Positions 48,833 to 60,689 of a DNA stretch of 64,000 nt are shown in pieces (the first letter of the stretch is position 1; each line of letters begins with the position of its first letter). The DNA is taken from positions 24,459,307 through 24,523,306 of the forward strand of contig NC_068343.1 of NCBI RefSeq assembly GCF_014633365.1. The letters are read 5' to 3'. The notes under the pieces were generated by a model. The model was not told the DNA's origin and did not search any database. It saw nothing but the letters and a program-made list of their open reading frames with translations. Both the position numbers and the translations under genes were made by a program. The stretch is from Diospyros lotus. Lineage: Eukaryota; Streptophyta; Magnoliopsida; Ericales; Ebenaceae.

Positions 48833-51800
48833 ATGGCTAGTAGTAATATGAAGAAGAATCAACCAAAGGGTAAAGGCTTGATAGACTTTGTGTTCTCTTG
48901 GTCCCTAGACGATGTGCTCAACAAAAATCTTTACAAGGCCAAGGTCTGGAAAATATTCTCCTTCTTTGTCTTCTTGGTGACAAACACTGGATTCATATGT
49001 ATGCTTACATTTGCATGCTGTTTTCTTCTTGTGTAAGCAATGCAAGATTTTACTTACATTTAAAGCCAAATCAAGTTTCTATAATTTTAACAGAGATTTG
49101 GTAAGGTTGGAGTGATAATTGACTCTGGTGATGAATAATTTGAAAAAAGAACTTTAGATGTGGAAATTAGTACTTCAAGATCAAGATGATCATCCCAACT
49201 TTATGTGATCAACTGAAATAGCTCATTTTGTTAGTTTTATTTGAATTCTCATTTCTTTTACCCTTATCATCTTATAGTTGATTTTAATGTATGTGGACAG
49301 GCAATTTAAGTTTTCATCTCCTCTATTTGTCTCTCTTTATGTTGATATGCTTTGGCATTAGGCTATTGAAGAACTGAGGTCAGTTCCAAATGCTGAAAGG
49401 ATCATTTGCAAAACCTCTCTAGTGTGCCATGTTACACAAACTTGAAATTCTCAAATAGAATTTAGGGATGCATCGAACTAGAACTAATACTTTTTATTCT
49501 TCATTTTCTTTTTCTGGTGAATTCTAGTCTTCCATTACAAGAATTTTAATTATGTACTATGTTTAATGACATTTTCTCCCTACCATACTTGGAATTTTTT
49601 GAGAGGTTGGGAAAATTCCCTTAACATTTTCGTCACCAATCAGTACTTGAAAGTTGTTTGTCAACCCATTGGTTGTGGAAACACTTGCTGACTTATGCTT
49701 GAACATAGAAAATGTAGCCCGAGCACCTACCTACAAAATAATTGGAGTAAGAAAATCCAAGGACTAATGCCTCCCAAGCAGTTGTACTATAGAATTTCAA
49801 TGAAGAGAAGTAAAATTACAAATGGTGATGAAATGAATAAGCGGGGTTGAAGATCTCATCGCCCTGAGAGACCGAAGACTGAAATTTATCTAATCAACAG
49901 GCCTCCAAGTCCTTGTGTTCTGGCTTTGGTTGTAATGGCTCTCAGGAACTAAATATACTTTCATCAAAGCCCACCTAATGGAATAAAAAAGTATTTTTCT
50001 ATCTAACAAACATGAAAACTAATATTCGAATATGGAAGGTAATGAGTTCGGAGCTAGTTGGAGGCAACATGAACATCCTCAAAAAAGGTCATGCAGTCTG
50101 ATTCTGTGATAAGAATCACCTGTCCAATATTAACCACCTTCCCATTCTTTCTATTTTAATTATTGCGACATTCTCATTGGATAGGGATAAGTATAGGTTA
50201 TATGTTTACATTAACTTCCCCTGTTTAAATTCTTACAGATTGGGAGCAATTGTAGTTGGTGTATCTCTCAAGAGAACAAGAGTGCATCTGTATTAGATGC
50301 TTATAATATCATAAGCTCCTTTAAGCTCGTCAATTCCCAAATGGATGTTGTTTTAGATTGCGTGGTACAAAAGAATATAATTATCAGAATACTATTAAAA
50401 CTGATATGGAGGCCCCCCAGGACTGGGAAGATGAACATTGCAATGTTAGGGGTTGCAAAACGGCTTGTGGGTTTAGTTAAGGATGCTCTAGAGTATGATT
50501 CTTATAGATTAGGAGACATAGTTTTACTTAGAAAATGAAAGTGAATGAAGATTGATAATCATGAATACCTATTTGATGTGTTTCTTAGTCTTTGCGTTTA
50601 TTGTCTTGACAGTTGTTTTTCTCCATTAATTAGCTAGAAAAGTATTATAGAATCAATGATAAGTCTGCTTGAAGACCCAGAATGTCAGTACAGCTTGTAT
50701 TTGGCGAAAGCAAAGAATGGTGACGAGGATGTTGAAGAATTGGATCATGATGAAGGGGATGATAAAGAGGAGGATGTGGAGGATTAGGAACAAAGAATTG
50801 ATGGAAATAGGAAGGTAAACAACAACAAAGATGAGGAGGATGGTATTTGTGATAAATACTCGAAAATATGTGTAGAACAAAAATCATGAGGTGAAATCTT
50901 CAAACCTTACGGGAAAATAAGAAAATACTGAACAAGAAGATGCCTTTCCTAGGAAAAAAAGAAAAAGAACAAGAATAAGCCTTCTGATGGGAATAGGGAA
51001 ACAACAGAGACAAGGAAGATAAGTTCACTCATATCCATTTGAAGAGTTTATGGTAAATCAATTAAAATTCATTAGAAAGCAATTGCCTTTTTTTTATTAA
51101 AAGTTTGTACATCCATTTGCCAACTTTTTTCATTCCAGTTGAACTAGTACAGAAGATTATTAGAGCTCTTTATCTGCTAGCGTCAATTGAAAATTTGGTG
51201 CAAACCAAGGCTATGGCAAATGATGGTTTGAGAGAATTTCACAATGAAGTTCAAGATGTAAGGAATATGAAAAAGATACTTGCGTTGAGTTCCATGAAAA
51301 GAGACTTCATCAAAATACTTAAAATGTCACGACCCAAAATCTGGGCCATGACCGGCACCATCCCCTAAAAAGCCACAAACTCCAACAATGAATAGTAAGC
51401 CTTACAATACACATAATCCTTCAACCATTTAAACATCTCATATACATTACAAAGTAATTCCATTGCCTTTAATTGATATTGAAGTGCCCATTGGGCTATA
51501 AATTCATTATATACTTACAGTATTCAAAATTTACCAATTCATATACGAAGGAAACATTTAAACCTCCCTATTCTCAAACTAGTGAAATGAGATGTATGTG
51601 TTGTAGCTGGAGCGTGACTAGGGTAAATGGAGTAGAATCGTTTACCACGATTCCACCATAAAAAATGATGCCCACCTACAAAATTTGAAATATTAAGAGG
51701 TAAGCCTACTACTGGCTTAGTGAGGAGTAAAAAGGATTATAATAGGGAAATGTAAAATCAATGCATCCAAGAATGATCATCATACCATACTATGCCCAAT

Positions 51801-53398
51801 AATACTTACAACAATATAGGAGATGACAAATAAATATGTACATATATGAGTTAACCATCTAGAACCAAAGTTCACCTATTCCATTTTCTTGGGGTGGAAC
51901 GACTTTCACCCACAAGATTTGTTTCGACGGAACCACTCTCGCCTACTAAGCATCATGGTGGAACCACTCTCACCAAGTAAGGGCGAACCCACTCTCACCC
52001 TAATGTATACATGGTGCACCAACGGCTAACATTTACAATAGTTAGCATACAGGGTTCTAATCGTTATTCCATCTAACACACTTTTCATACCAATATTTAA
52101 TATTATCAAATGCCATATGCAATATATCACGTATAAGTACTACCATCCACATTCAACACAACATGAATCGTATCTTTCCATATACATATTAACAGAGATG
52201 CAATTTAACCACAAGTGCCAATATGCGCAAAACATACAATATAAATTCCAATTTCCCGTATGAAACTAAAGAACAAGATCATGAATAAGATATATGGAAT
52301 AACAAAATAATAAGAGATATGAAAGCAATAATTACCACCATAATACAATTTACCCACTCATTGTGTTATAGAAGATGTGGGATTCCCTCAAACGCCTCTC
52401 AGCTGGGGCGCATCAAAATCACCTAACAAAATTATCAAATTACATCAGAATTAAATAAATACAAAATTAAATCCCCTAAGATTTAGACAGACCCAAATGC
52501 TACCCCAACAGCTCAAAATCCCAAAATAAAATAACCTAGGCCAGTCACATTGCTGCCATCGCCGATGTTCACCGCCGGCCATTTTTAGCATCCACTTCCA
52601 GCCATCACCGGTCGAATATTTTGACGTTCAGAACCTACTATTAGAAATGCCTAGTAACGAAGGTCAATATATATAAAAATGAGCTAGATCTAACGACTAG
52701 ATTTCTGTAGATCTAGCTTTTAATTTTTGGTCAAATTTGAAAACCAAACTATTTGACGTCGCCGACCACTACGGCTAGCATTTTTCGGCGATCCAAGACC
52801 ACCACTGAACTTCCTTACCCCAATAGACCAACATAACCAAAAACTAAAAAGATCCAATGGCTAGATCTTTTTAGATTTGAGCTCAAACTTTCGGCCTAGA
52901 CACCCACGCGCATATACATACACCTCTCACAAATCTATGCTAAAAGTAAAGCTAATAAAAATAAGAGCTTACCTTGTTGTAGATTGGGGTTAATTTCAAG
53001 GTGATAATGTGGTTGGATTCAAGATCCAATGGTTGAATTTTGCAAAAATTGGTGCTTTTGGGAGAGAGAGAGATTGCTGGTAACGACAGAGAATAAAAGA
53101 TGGGGGGAAATAGGAGCCCTAGGCTTTTTATATGGCCATATGGGCTTGGTTTTCTCTTCCTGGGCCTTCTTAACATAAGGCCCAAAAGTTGGGCCTTACA
53201 TAAAACTTCTTAGTGAAACATTAGTATTGCTAACTTTTAATAGGTTTGATACAATTCAAAGCTTTTGCTTAAAGAATGTGTGTTTGATATTTTGGACTGC
53301 ATCAAGCCCCATAAAACTGTGCACAGAAGGAAAGAGACCACTAGATATATTGATCATTGATGAAGCAACTTAGCTTAAAAATGCGAATCCACCATTCT
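48833..53398 (+). pseudogene. SEN1-like P-loop helicase, inactivated
   Basis: Exon 1 (ATG 48833) encodes GLIDFVFSWSLDDVLNKNLY and KAKVWKI, the conserved start of the plant SEN1-like family. The following exons seem lost. From 50240 (acceptor CTTACAG) it resumes with FKLVNSQMDVVLDCV, the Walker A region IWRPPRTGKM, and YRLGDIVLLRK. LEDPECQYSLYL and an acidic linker follow, then YIHLPTFFIPVELVQKIIRAL at 51105. Solo LTR-E then interrupts, and 53236-53398 continues with FCLKNVCLIFWTASS and the Walker B region LDILIIDEAT, a stop and LKNANPPF. Both Walker A glycines and the Thr are changed, and stops are frequent. The pseudogene ends where the satellite array begins. Confidence 0.75.
51325..53200 (-). 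mobile_element. LTR-E: solo LTR, Tekay-like group, in the helicase pseudogene
   Basis: A perfect 5-bp duplication TAAAA (51320-51324, 53201-53205) flanks TGTCACGACCC … GTTGGGCCTTACA, 1,876 bp. The hairpin (TAAGCC, 7-nt loop, GGCTTA) lies at 51701-51719, 375 bp from the left end, which sets minus orientation. A diverged repeat of GGAACCACTCTCACC lies at 51890-52005. Confidence 0.92.
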
Positions 53399-55345
53399 CG
53401 GTCCTCCTTTAAGCTGTGCTTGGGATCTAGACCGACATGGTCAGTCCGCCCCGAGCGGACCTTGGGCACAACCTCGTCATTCTCTAGACGCCTTAAGCTC
53501 GCCTCGGCCTTATCGAGCCACGCCTTGTATCAGACAAACGTATAGGGCCTCGAGCCAGACTCAGTCCTCCTTTAAGCCGTGCTCGGGATCCAGACCGACA
53601 TGATCAGTCAGCCCCGAGCAGACCTCGGGCACAACCCCATCATTACTCTAGGCACCTCGAGCTCGCCTCGGCCCTATTGAGCCACACCTTGTATCAGAAA
53701 GGTGCACAGGACCTCGAGCCAGACTCGGTCCTCCTTTAAGCAGTGCTCGGGATCCAGATCAACATGGTCAGTCCGCCCCGAGTAGATCTCGGGCAGAACC
53801 CCGTCATTGCTCTAAGAGCCTTGAGCCTGCCTCGGCCCTATCGAGCCACGCCTTGTATCAGACAGCCGCACAGGGCCTCGAACCAGACTCGGTCCTCCTT
53901 TAAGCCGTGCTCGGGATCCAGACCGACACGGTCAGTCTGCCCTGAGTGGACCTCGGGCACAACCTTGTCATTGCTCTAGGCTCTTCGAGCACGCCTCGTC
54001 CCTATTGAGCCACGCCTTGTATCAGACAAGCGCACAGGGCTTCGAGCCCGACTCGGTCCTCCTTTAAGCCGTGCTTGGGATCCAGACTGACATGGTTAGT
54101 TCGCCTCGAGCAGACCTCGGGCACAACCCCGTCATTGTTCTAGGCGCCTCAAGCCCGCCTTGGCCCTATCGAGCCACATCTTGTATCAGACAGGCGCACA
54201 GGGTGTTGAGCCAGACTCGATCCTCTTTTAAGCAATGCTCGGGATCTAAACCGACATGGTCTCTCTGCCTCGAGCGAACCTCTGGCACAACCCCGTCATA
54301 GCTCTAGGCACCACCCTGTCATAGCTCTAGGCACCTTGAGCCCGCCTCGGCCCTATCGAGCCAAGCCTTGTATCAGACAGGTGCACAGGACTCCGAGCTA
54401 GACTCAGTCCTCCTTTAAGCAGTGCTCAGGATCCAGACTGACATGGTCAATCCGCCCCCAAGTAGACCTCGGGCACAGCCTTGTCATTCTCTAGGTGCCT
54501 TGGCCCTATCGAGCCATGCTTTGTATTAGACAAGCACACATGACCTCGAGCCAGAATTGGTCCTCCTTTAAGCCGTGCTCGGGATCCAGACCGACATGGT
54601 TAGTTCGCTCTGAGCAGACCTCGGGCACAACGCGTCATTGCTCTAGGTGCCTCAGCCCTATTGAGCCAAGCCTTGTATTAGATATGCGCACAGGGTCTCG
54701 AGCCAAACTTGGTCCTCCTTTAAGTCATGCTCAGGATGCAGACTGACATGGTCAGTCCACCCCAAGCGAACCTCAGGCACAGCCCCGTCATTGCTTTAGG
54801 CGCCTCTAGCCCGCCTCAGCGCTATTGAGCCATACCTTGTATTAGACAGGCGCACAGGGTCTTGAGCCAGACTTGGTCCCTCCTTTAAGCCTTGCTCGGG
54901 ATCCAAATCGACATGGTCTGTCCGCTTCGAGCGAACCTCAGGCATAGCGCCGTCATTGCTCAGGCGCCTTGAGCTCGCCTCGGCCCTATCGAGCCACGCC
55001 TTGTATCAGACAGGCGCATAGGACCTCGAACCAGACTCGGTCCTCCTTTAAGCCGTGCTCGGGATCCATACCGACATGGTCAGTCTGCCCCAAGTAGACC
55101 TCGAGCACAACCCCGTCATTGCTCTAGGCGCCTCGGCCTTATCTAGCCACGCCTTGTATCAGACAGGCGCACAGGACCTCGAGCCAGACTTGCTCATCCT
55201 TTAAACTGTGCTCGGGATCCAGACAGACATAGTCAGTCCGCCCCGAGCGAACCTTGGCATAGCCCCGTCATTCTCTTGGGGCCTCGAGCTCGCCTCGACC
55301 CTATTGAGCCACGCCTTGTATCAGACAGATGCACATACCCCACGC
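53399..55345 (+). repeat. Satellite-like array, 12 monomers of about 165 bp
   Basis: The landmark CCTCCTTTAAG (with variants) starts near 53403, 53565, 53729, 53893, 54059, 54222, 54409, 54562, 54713, 54878, 55042 and 55193. Steps are 150-166 bp, with one of 187. Shorter monomers lack about 12-15 bp around the CGAGCTCGCCTCGG segment. The long one contains a local duplication (GTCATAGCTCTAGGCACC). Regular open frames through the array are by-products of this period. It belongs to the 3' region of Tat element T3. Confidence 0.92.
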
Positions 55346-57488
55346 AGACCTTGGAACTTAGACAGACAGGTACGCCGGATCTTGAGTTCAATCCCAAAAA
55401 GCCTTACATCAGGACACAACACAAAACAAGGTACCTAGAAAGAACTTACATTCTCGTTATGAACAATTTACATTTGATTACAAACCTCACACCTATAACA
55501 GTTCTCCGTTAAACTCGGCTATCACACTAAAACTGTCACACGAAACAAGTGATTGGAAATCTAACAAAGAACAAACAAACTGGTAAAGCATGGTTAAGCA
55601 ACGGTTGCACTCCTCTAGACTATTAGCACGCACCTTACTTCAGAATCGCCTAATTATGGCGCGACCTTCTTTTTATACTGCCTGACATCCTGCCCTTCAA
55701 AAGGTCAAATTCTGCTAGCATAATTGTCACTCCTGATGAAAATCCAGAGCGACCTACTGCCTAGGTAGCCCCGACATTTCCAAATTTCAATCATGGAGCA
55801 GGCAGACAATCCCTAACGACAGCCAGATAATATCAGCATTAGTGGCCCAAGCCCTCGGACAACAACATATGGCGTTTTTGCCAGAAGTAAACCCCGATAA
55901 AGCCACGTCACCCATTCTAGACATGTCATGTCTCACCCGTCCTAGTACTGCCCTCGTCTCAATACACTCAATCACAGACCTTTCTACCTTTTCCATGCCA
56001 CTTAGAAAATCACGGTTCCCAAAGCCACCGGCAAAAACACCCCACTCAAACAACAAACTCCCCCCGTAGAATACCAACCACATCTTTTTAGTCTTCCAGA
56101 ACGAAGACGCAAGCCAGCAGGGATAACATAGAGCAAAACCATTCCCCATTTCCTTATAAACTCAAATGTCCGACAATTGGAAACCCCTCACTGTCTCCTA
56201 AACATTTAATACAGTCAGGCCCCGAAAAGCTGCACCATTAATGCTGCCATAATCCTACCTCGGAAAAGAAAACACCAAATCCTGCCTTGGCCAATCAACC
56301 TTTCTTGTGTGTTATAAAAACGCTTGGAAGGCAAAGCGCTTCGTCCCCATAATACATCCGGCACCAAAAACTCACATCATCTATAACCTTGAAGCCTATG
56401 CCACGCACGCAGTCATAATCCCCCAGCCCCTCCCCCCCGCCAATTAAAACTGGCACATTGAGTTCTAGGATTGAACACTAACCTAATCAAGAGCCACCAC
56501 GTCCATAATTAAAAAAAAAAAAGTCATGATACCGCGACATAGAGAAGACGCTTTGAGACAAAGGGAATAAGCTAAGTCAAAAGACAATAAAAGGTCACGA
56601 TACCATGAGACCAAGCAAAATCGAGAAAACATTGAAAGCTTACGCAATTACAATCAAAGAAAGCAATAAATTAGCCCTTTTAAACTATGAGGAATGCAGA
56701 AACAAGAGGGTGCACCTTTTAAACTGTTTCGCACGTCGCGTCAAAAAGAAAGTAAAGCGCCATCAGATGTCTAACAGAGTGTTAAGGGTGCGTCACTTGT
56801 CACATGCCCATCACACATTCAAATTTCCCAAGGAAATTGGAAGCCAACGCACACACCTATGATGACGCGCTTTTTTGGTACGACTCTCAGTATCCCAAAG
56901 TCCCGCATGGTGTATGCCAAGGGGAAGCATCCCACCGTTAGGATTAGCCCCCACTTGGCAAGAATCGGAATACAAACCACACCCAAAACCCCAGAAACAC
57001 ACCTAAAGCTTCACCAAGGAAAGCACGACCTCTCTTCCCCGAGCTCGGACAGCGTACATAAGCAGGAACTCGACCATATCCCGAACGTGTCCTGGCAATA
57101 CGAGACCCTGACGATGTACAGTTATAGTGGCCAGCACCCTTCGCCTTCTTGAAGCTATGCGTAACATCACCAAGCTACCGCCTGTCGTGCATCCAAGGGA
57201 TTACTAGTTATCGCCCAAATAACACCCTTACCTTCTAGGAAAAATGCCTTCGAATCTTGAGGCCATACCCGATGCAGACCGACGCGTAAAAGATATTGCC
57301 CCACTTGCCCATCTTAGGCCTACCGCACGATGACTCAGAGTCATCACCCCAGGAAAAAACAAAATCGGCACAATCGATCTCCTCGGCCCCGCCCAATTCG
57401 ACTCTCCAAAACGATTGCACACAAATCGCTCAAGCTCCTTTCTTCTAACTCGAACGCTTGCTGCTTGAGCATCTGACCTGGGAGGCTA
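55346..57488 (+). mobile_element. 3' non-coding region of Tat element T3
   Basis: No domain is recognised in either strand, and frames at 55787-56149 and 57228-57422 match nothing I know. A minus-strand TATAAAAAG lies near 55672 and would fire towards the satellite array. A plus-strand TTATAAAAACG lies near 56311 with CCAAT upstream. The region ends in a PPT-like CTGGGAGGCTA before the LTR. Confidence 0.5.
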
Positions 57489-58020
57489 TGGACCGTTTGG
57501 GCCCAATCTTGGCCATCTCCTTAGGCCCAATCTTGGCCCTCTCTTTAGACCCAATCTCGGCTCTTTCCTTAGGCCTAATTTCGGCCCAACCTAATCTCCC
57601 TTCTAGACCCAGCTTTGGCCCAGCGCCAGCCTGCCACAACATCATTGCAAACCCACTAGATGTTCGCGCAGTTGTCTCAGATCCCATCCTCATTAATGGC
57701 ATATTCCATCTACATTAATGAGGGTCCCGTCGCCACCATGCTACCCCTTGTGAACCACCACCGACTTCGAATAGCCAGTCCCATCACCTGCAAATGCATG
57801 TCTCATGCATGTAGGATGGCATCTTCTCATTCTATATCAGGCAGTTCTCTTCAGAGTCAAGGTATGTTCTGACCTCTGACCTGTTGATACACTGCCTATC
57901 TTACTTTCTTATTCACTTGATTGTTGGAGTGCTTGCAGGTGCCAATCGCCCCCCAGACGGACCCGTCGAGGGAGCCCACGTCCCATCTTCGATCGTCCCA
58001 TTTTTGGCCAGGAAGGAACA
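57489..58020 (+). mobile_element. 3' LTR of Tat element T3
   Basis: TGGACCGTTTGGGCCC to CCAGGAAGGAACA, 532 bp, homologous to the T2 LTR at 46379-46884 in the opposite orientation. It is preceded by a purine-rich tract. Flanking target repeats cannot be tested because the 5' end of T3 is missing. Confidence 0.88.
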
Positions 58021-58560
58021 ATATTATATTATATTAATGATTTTTAAAATTAGTTGGTATGTTTATTGTTGAATAAGTAATCCAATATTCTTACTTTATC
58101 CAACTAAATCTAGTCAAAATCTCTGCGGATTGGCCAACCTGCTTCTGTTACCAACATTTGAATGCTTGGGTTGATGGATGATAAAGGAAAAAAAATTATC
58201 TGAGCTTATTTTATTATTGTTATGGAAAGAGTTCTTTTTTTGATTTTGAATACTCTAATTTAGGTTGTATGAAAATGGAAGTGAGAAATATTTTTGGTAC
58301 AAAATAAAAAATGACAAAAATGATATTTGTTTTTTAAAAAATAGAAAACGAAAATGCAATGTCAAGTGTAAATTAAAAAAATATAATTTTTAATATAAAA
58401 AATTATAAAAAATAATTCAAACATAGTACAAATAGAATAATACTAAGAGTTAATGATATATTTTTCTATAAAAAATTAGAAAACACCACTTAATGATGTT
58501 ATAATTGTAATTAATTTATAAGTAAGAATAAGTAAATTGAATTTAATAATTAAAAATAAA
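58021..58560. other. AT-rich spacer upstream of a gene
   Basis: A/T-rich, no recognised element. The GC content rises sharply at about 58570, where the next gene's leader begins. Confidence 0.5.
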
Positions 58561-58569
58561 ATAAGATGT

Positions 58570-58853
58570 CGGGCTGGGGGTGGGGTGGGGCGAGATGCCC
58601 CTCAACTTCATCTTTTATATTTGGGTAATTTGGAAAATACGCACCCGATCTCTCCAGTCTTTGCTTTATGAGACGGCGACTTGGGGATTGGACGGCGGGC
58701 TTGATCTTTGGCGAGGGAACGACGATCTTCGGCCAGCTGCATCAGCTCGATCCGGTTGTCCCCGACGAACAGCAGATCGGGTTGGCTTAGGGGAATGCTC
58801 CGGCCGGGAAATCAAAGAGGAAGGCTGATGAGCTGATCGAGCAGCTTCCACAA
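58570..58853 (+). other. 5' untranslated exon region of the O-fucosyltransferase-like gene
   Basis: GC-rich leader-like sequence ending in a donor (CCACAAAA-GTAAGTT near 58854). The first intron follows. Possible acceptors are TTATTGCAG (59615) and GCATTTCAG (59708), before the leader of the coding exon. The transcription start is not defined. Confidence 0.55.
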
Positions 58854-58929
58854 AAGTAAGTTATTGAAAATGTTGTGAAATTACATGTGCTTGGTTAGTT
58901 TTTGATGATTTGTTTCTCCGGATCTTGGA

Positions 58930-59100
58930 AGTGTATGTCTCTGATGGGCCGGAGCTTTCATGAGGCTCATGAGGCGGTTGCCTCAGGGCCCATGAATATT
59001 TGATTATTTGGGGGCCACAAAATTGGGAACCCTCCCTCTTTGTAAGGGCCCACTGGATTGATAGTAACCATTTTGACTTTGTACAGACTACTGGATTGAT
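58930..59100. mobile_element. Possible hAT-type fragment in intron 1
   Basis: GATGGGCCGGAGC, AGGCGGTTGCCTCAGGGCCC and GGGGGCCAC resemble the end of a common plant non-autonomous hAT family. No partner terminus was found. Confidence 0.3.
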
Positions 59101-59793
59101 AATAAACTTCTAAAAGATGTAGAGTCTTATAAGGTAGTATTTGGAGGAAATATCTACTTTGATAGGAGGATTGCAAAACATTCAGGTCCTTATAAATTGT
59201 CTAATTTATGTAATTTAGTTTATTCGAAAAATCTCCAAGTTTTGATTCTTCAAGTAATGAAAAAAAATAATAATAAAATTCATGCTTCCTCTTTAATGTT
59301 TGCTTCAGAGCAGGGGGTTGTGCTATAAAATTAACCATGGAGCTTTCTATGCGATAGGAAAATTGCCCATATAATTAGTAATCAAGCAAACTAAAGAACT
59401 GCAGTTTGTGTTTTTTTTTTTTTGAGGAAAGAGAAACCTCCTATCTCTTTATTTCTTACTGAAGGGAGTTTATTTCCTACAATCTAAACTCTAAACATGT
59501 TTTTATGTATGTATTTTAGGTAAATGAAACACTCCCTTATTGAGCACATGCAAGAACTTATGTGCTTATTGATGTGATTAATCAGTACATTTGTTTGGTG
59601 GTGTCCTTATTGCAGATATGGACTTCTGGAAATTTTGCTTTAGAGCAGGTTCATATCTGCATCAGATGACATCACTTAGAATCTAATGTTATGGGTATTG
59701 CATTTCAGTTTTATGGTGGCTACATGCAATCTATTTCTTAATAGCACTGAGATGATCCATGAAGCTTTCTTGAATGCCTTGGTGTGAATCAAG

Positions 59794-60173
59794 ATGATCT
59801 TCAAATCCAAAATAAAATGGGCTGCCCTTGGAGGACTGGTTTTGTCTTTTCTATCTTTGCTGGTTCACCTACTTCTTGCCAAGTATTCAAGTGCCGATCT
59901 AGTACAGTACAGTGCAGCCGCTGGGTTTACTGAGGATTTAAATATAAATGTTGATGGGAGACAGGTAGAAGAGATATTAGTTTTTCTAATTGTGTTGTGT
60001 TTTTTTCAGCTTTTGTGATACTTGGTTTCACATTGAATTCATCTTCCTCATGTATGGATTATTTTCTTTTCATCTTGAATTGCTACAGGGAACTAGTAAC
60101 CGTAAGGTGTGGAGAAATGTGATTTCTTTAGAGTCCTTGCAGCCATATGCCACACCTCGAAGTCCATATCCTG
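59794..60173 (+). CDS. O-fucosyltransferase-like protein, N-terminal exons
   Basis: Coding exon 1 (59794-59964, 57 codons) ends GGGAGACAG-GTAGAAG. The intron ends TTGCTACAG, and exon 2 (60089-60173) ends TATCCTG-GTAATG in phase 1. The peptide starts MIFKSKIKWAALG with a hydrophobic segment at residues 9-29, giving a type II Golgi membrane anchor. It continues AAGFTEDL and, in exon 2, KVWRNVISLESLQPYATPRS, matching the N-terminus of plant O-fucosyltransferase (GT106/DUF246-like) proteins. The catalytic exons are not in the window. The third intron contains copia C2 and further insertions. Both exons are free of lesions, so this may be a live gene. The exact family member is not certain. Confidence 0.65.
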
Positions 60174-60689
60174 GTAATGTGTAGATTCATGCATTTATCT
60201 GCATTCAAGTTCAAATTTTAATCAGGATCACTACAAGAATGGGAGAATTGAGATTTGATCATAGGATTCTATAAGATATTTGTTTAAATGTTTTGTTTCT
60301 TTTCCTGCAGACTTTGGCTAACTCATAGGCACCATAAGTCTTGTTTACTTATAATCAATTACTCTTGAGTGAGATGAACAACTTTCTGTTAATCAGGTTT
60401 ACCCAAAAAAATAAAAAGAAACTAAAATGAAAATACCATTGCCACCCTGCAGGTTTATTTTTATGGTTATTGTTACTTGTCAAATATTTATTTTAGCCTG
60501 TACTGTAGCCTTTTCCTAGATACATGGGAATAATGTCCTGCCTAAGTTGTTAAATATGGCTTCTTAGATTTTTAACCAATGTAAGACTGGTCAAAATTCC
60601 TCTCAGCGATACTAGTCAAAACCTCTCACATCATAGTTTTATTTTGTGGTTTGTGTCCTCTTTTGTCTAACTTGTAGAAAATGGAAGAG

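Noticed and set aside
53357..55512. Series of 62-86 codon frames
   Set aside because: They repeat with the satellite period and are by-products of the 165-bp monomer.
55787..56149. Minus-strand frame of 120 codons in T3
   Set aside because: No recognisable domain or promoter placement; inside a transposon 3' region. It could be a remnant of an antisense ORF, but I cannot support it.
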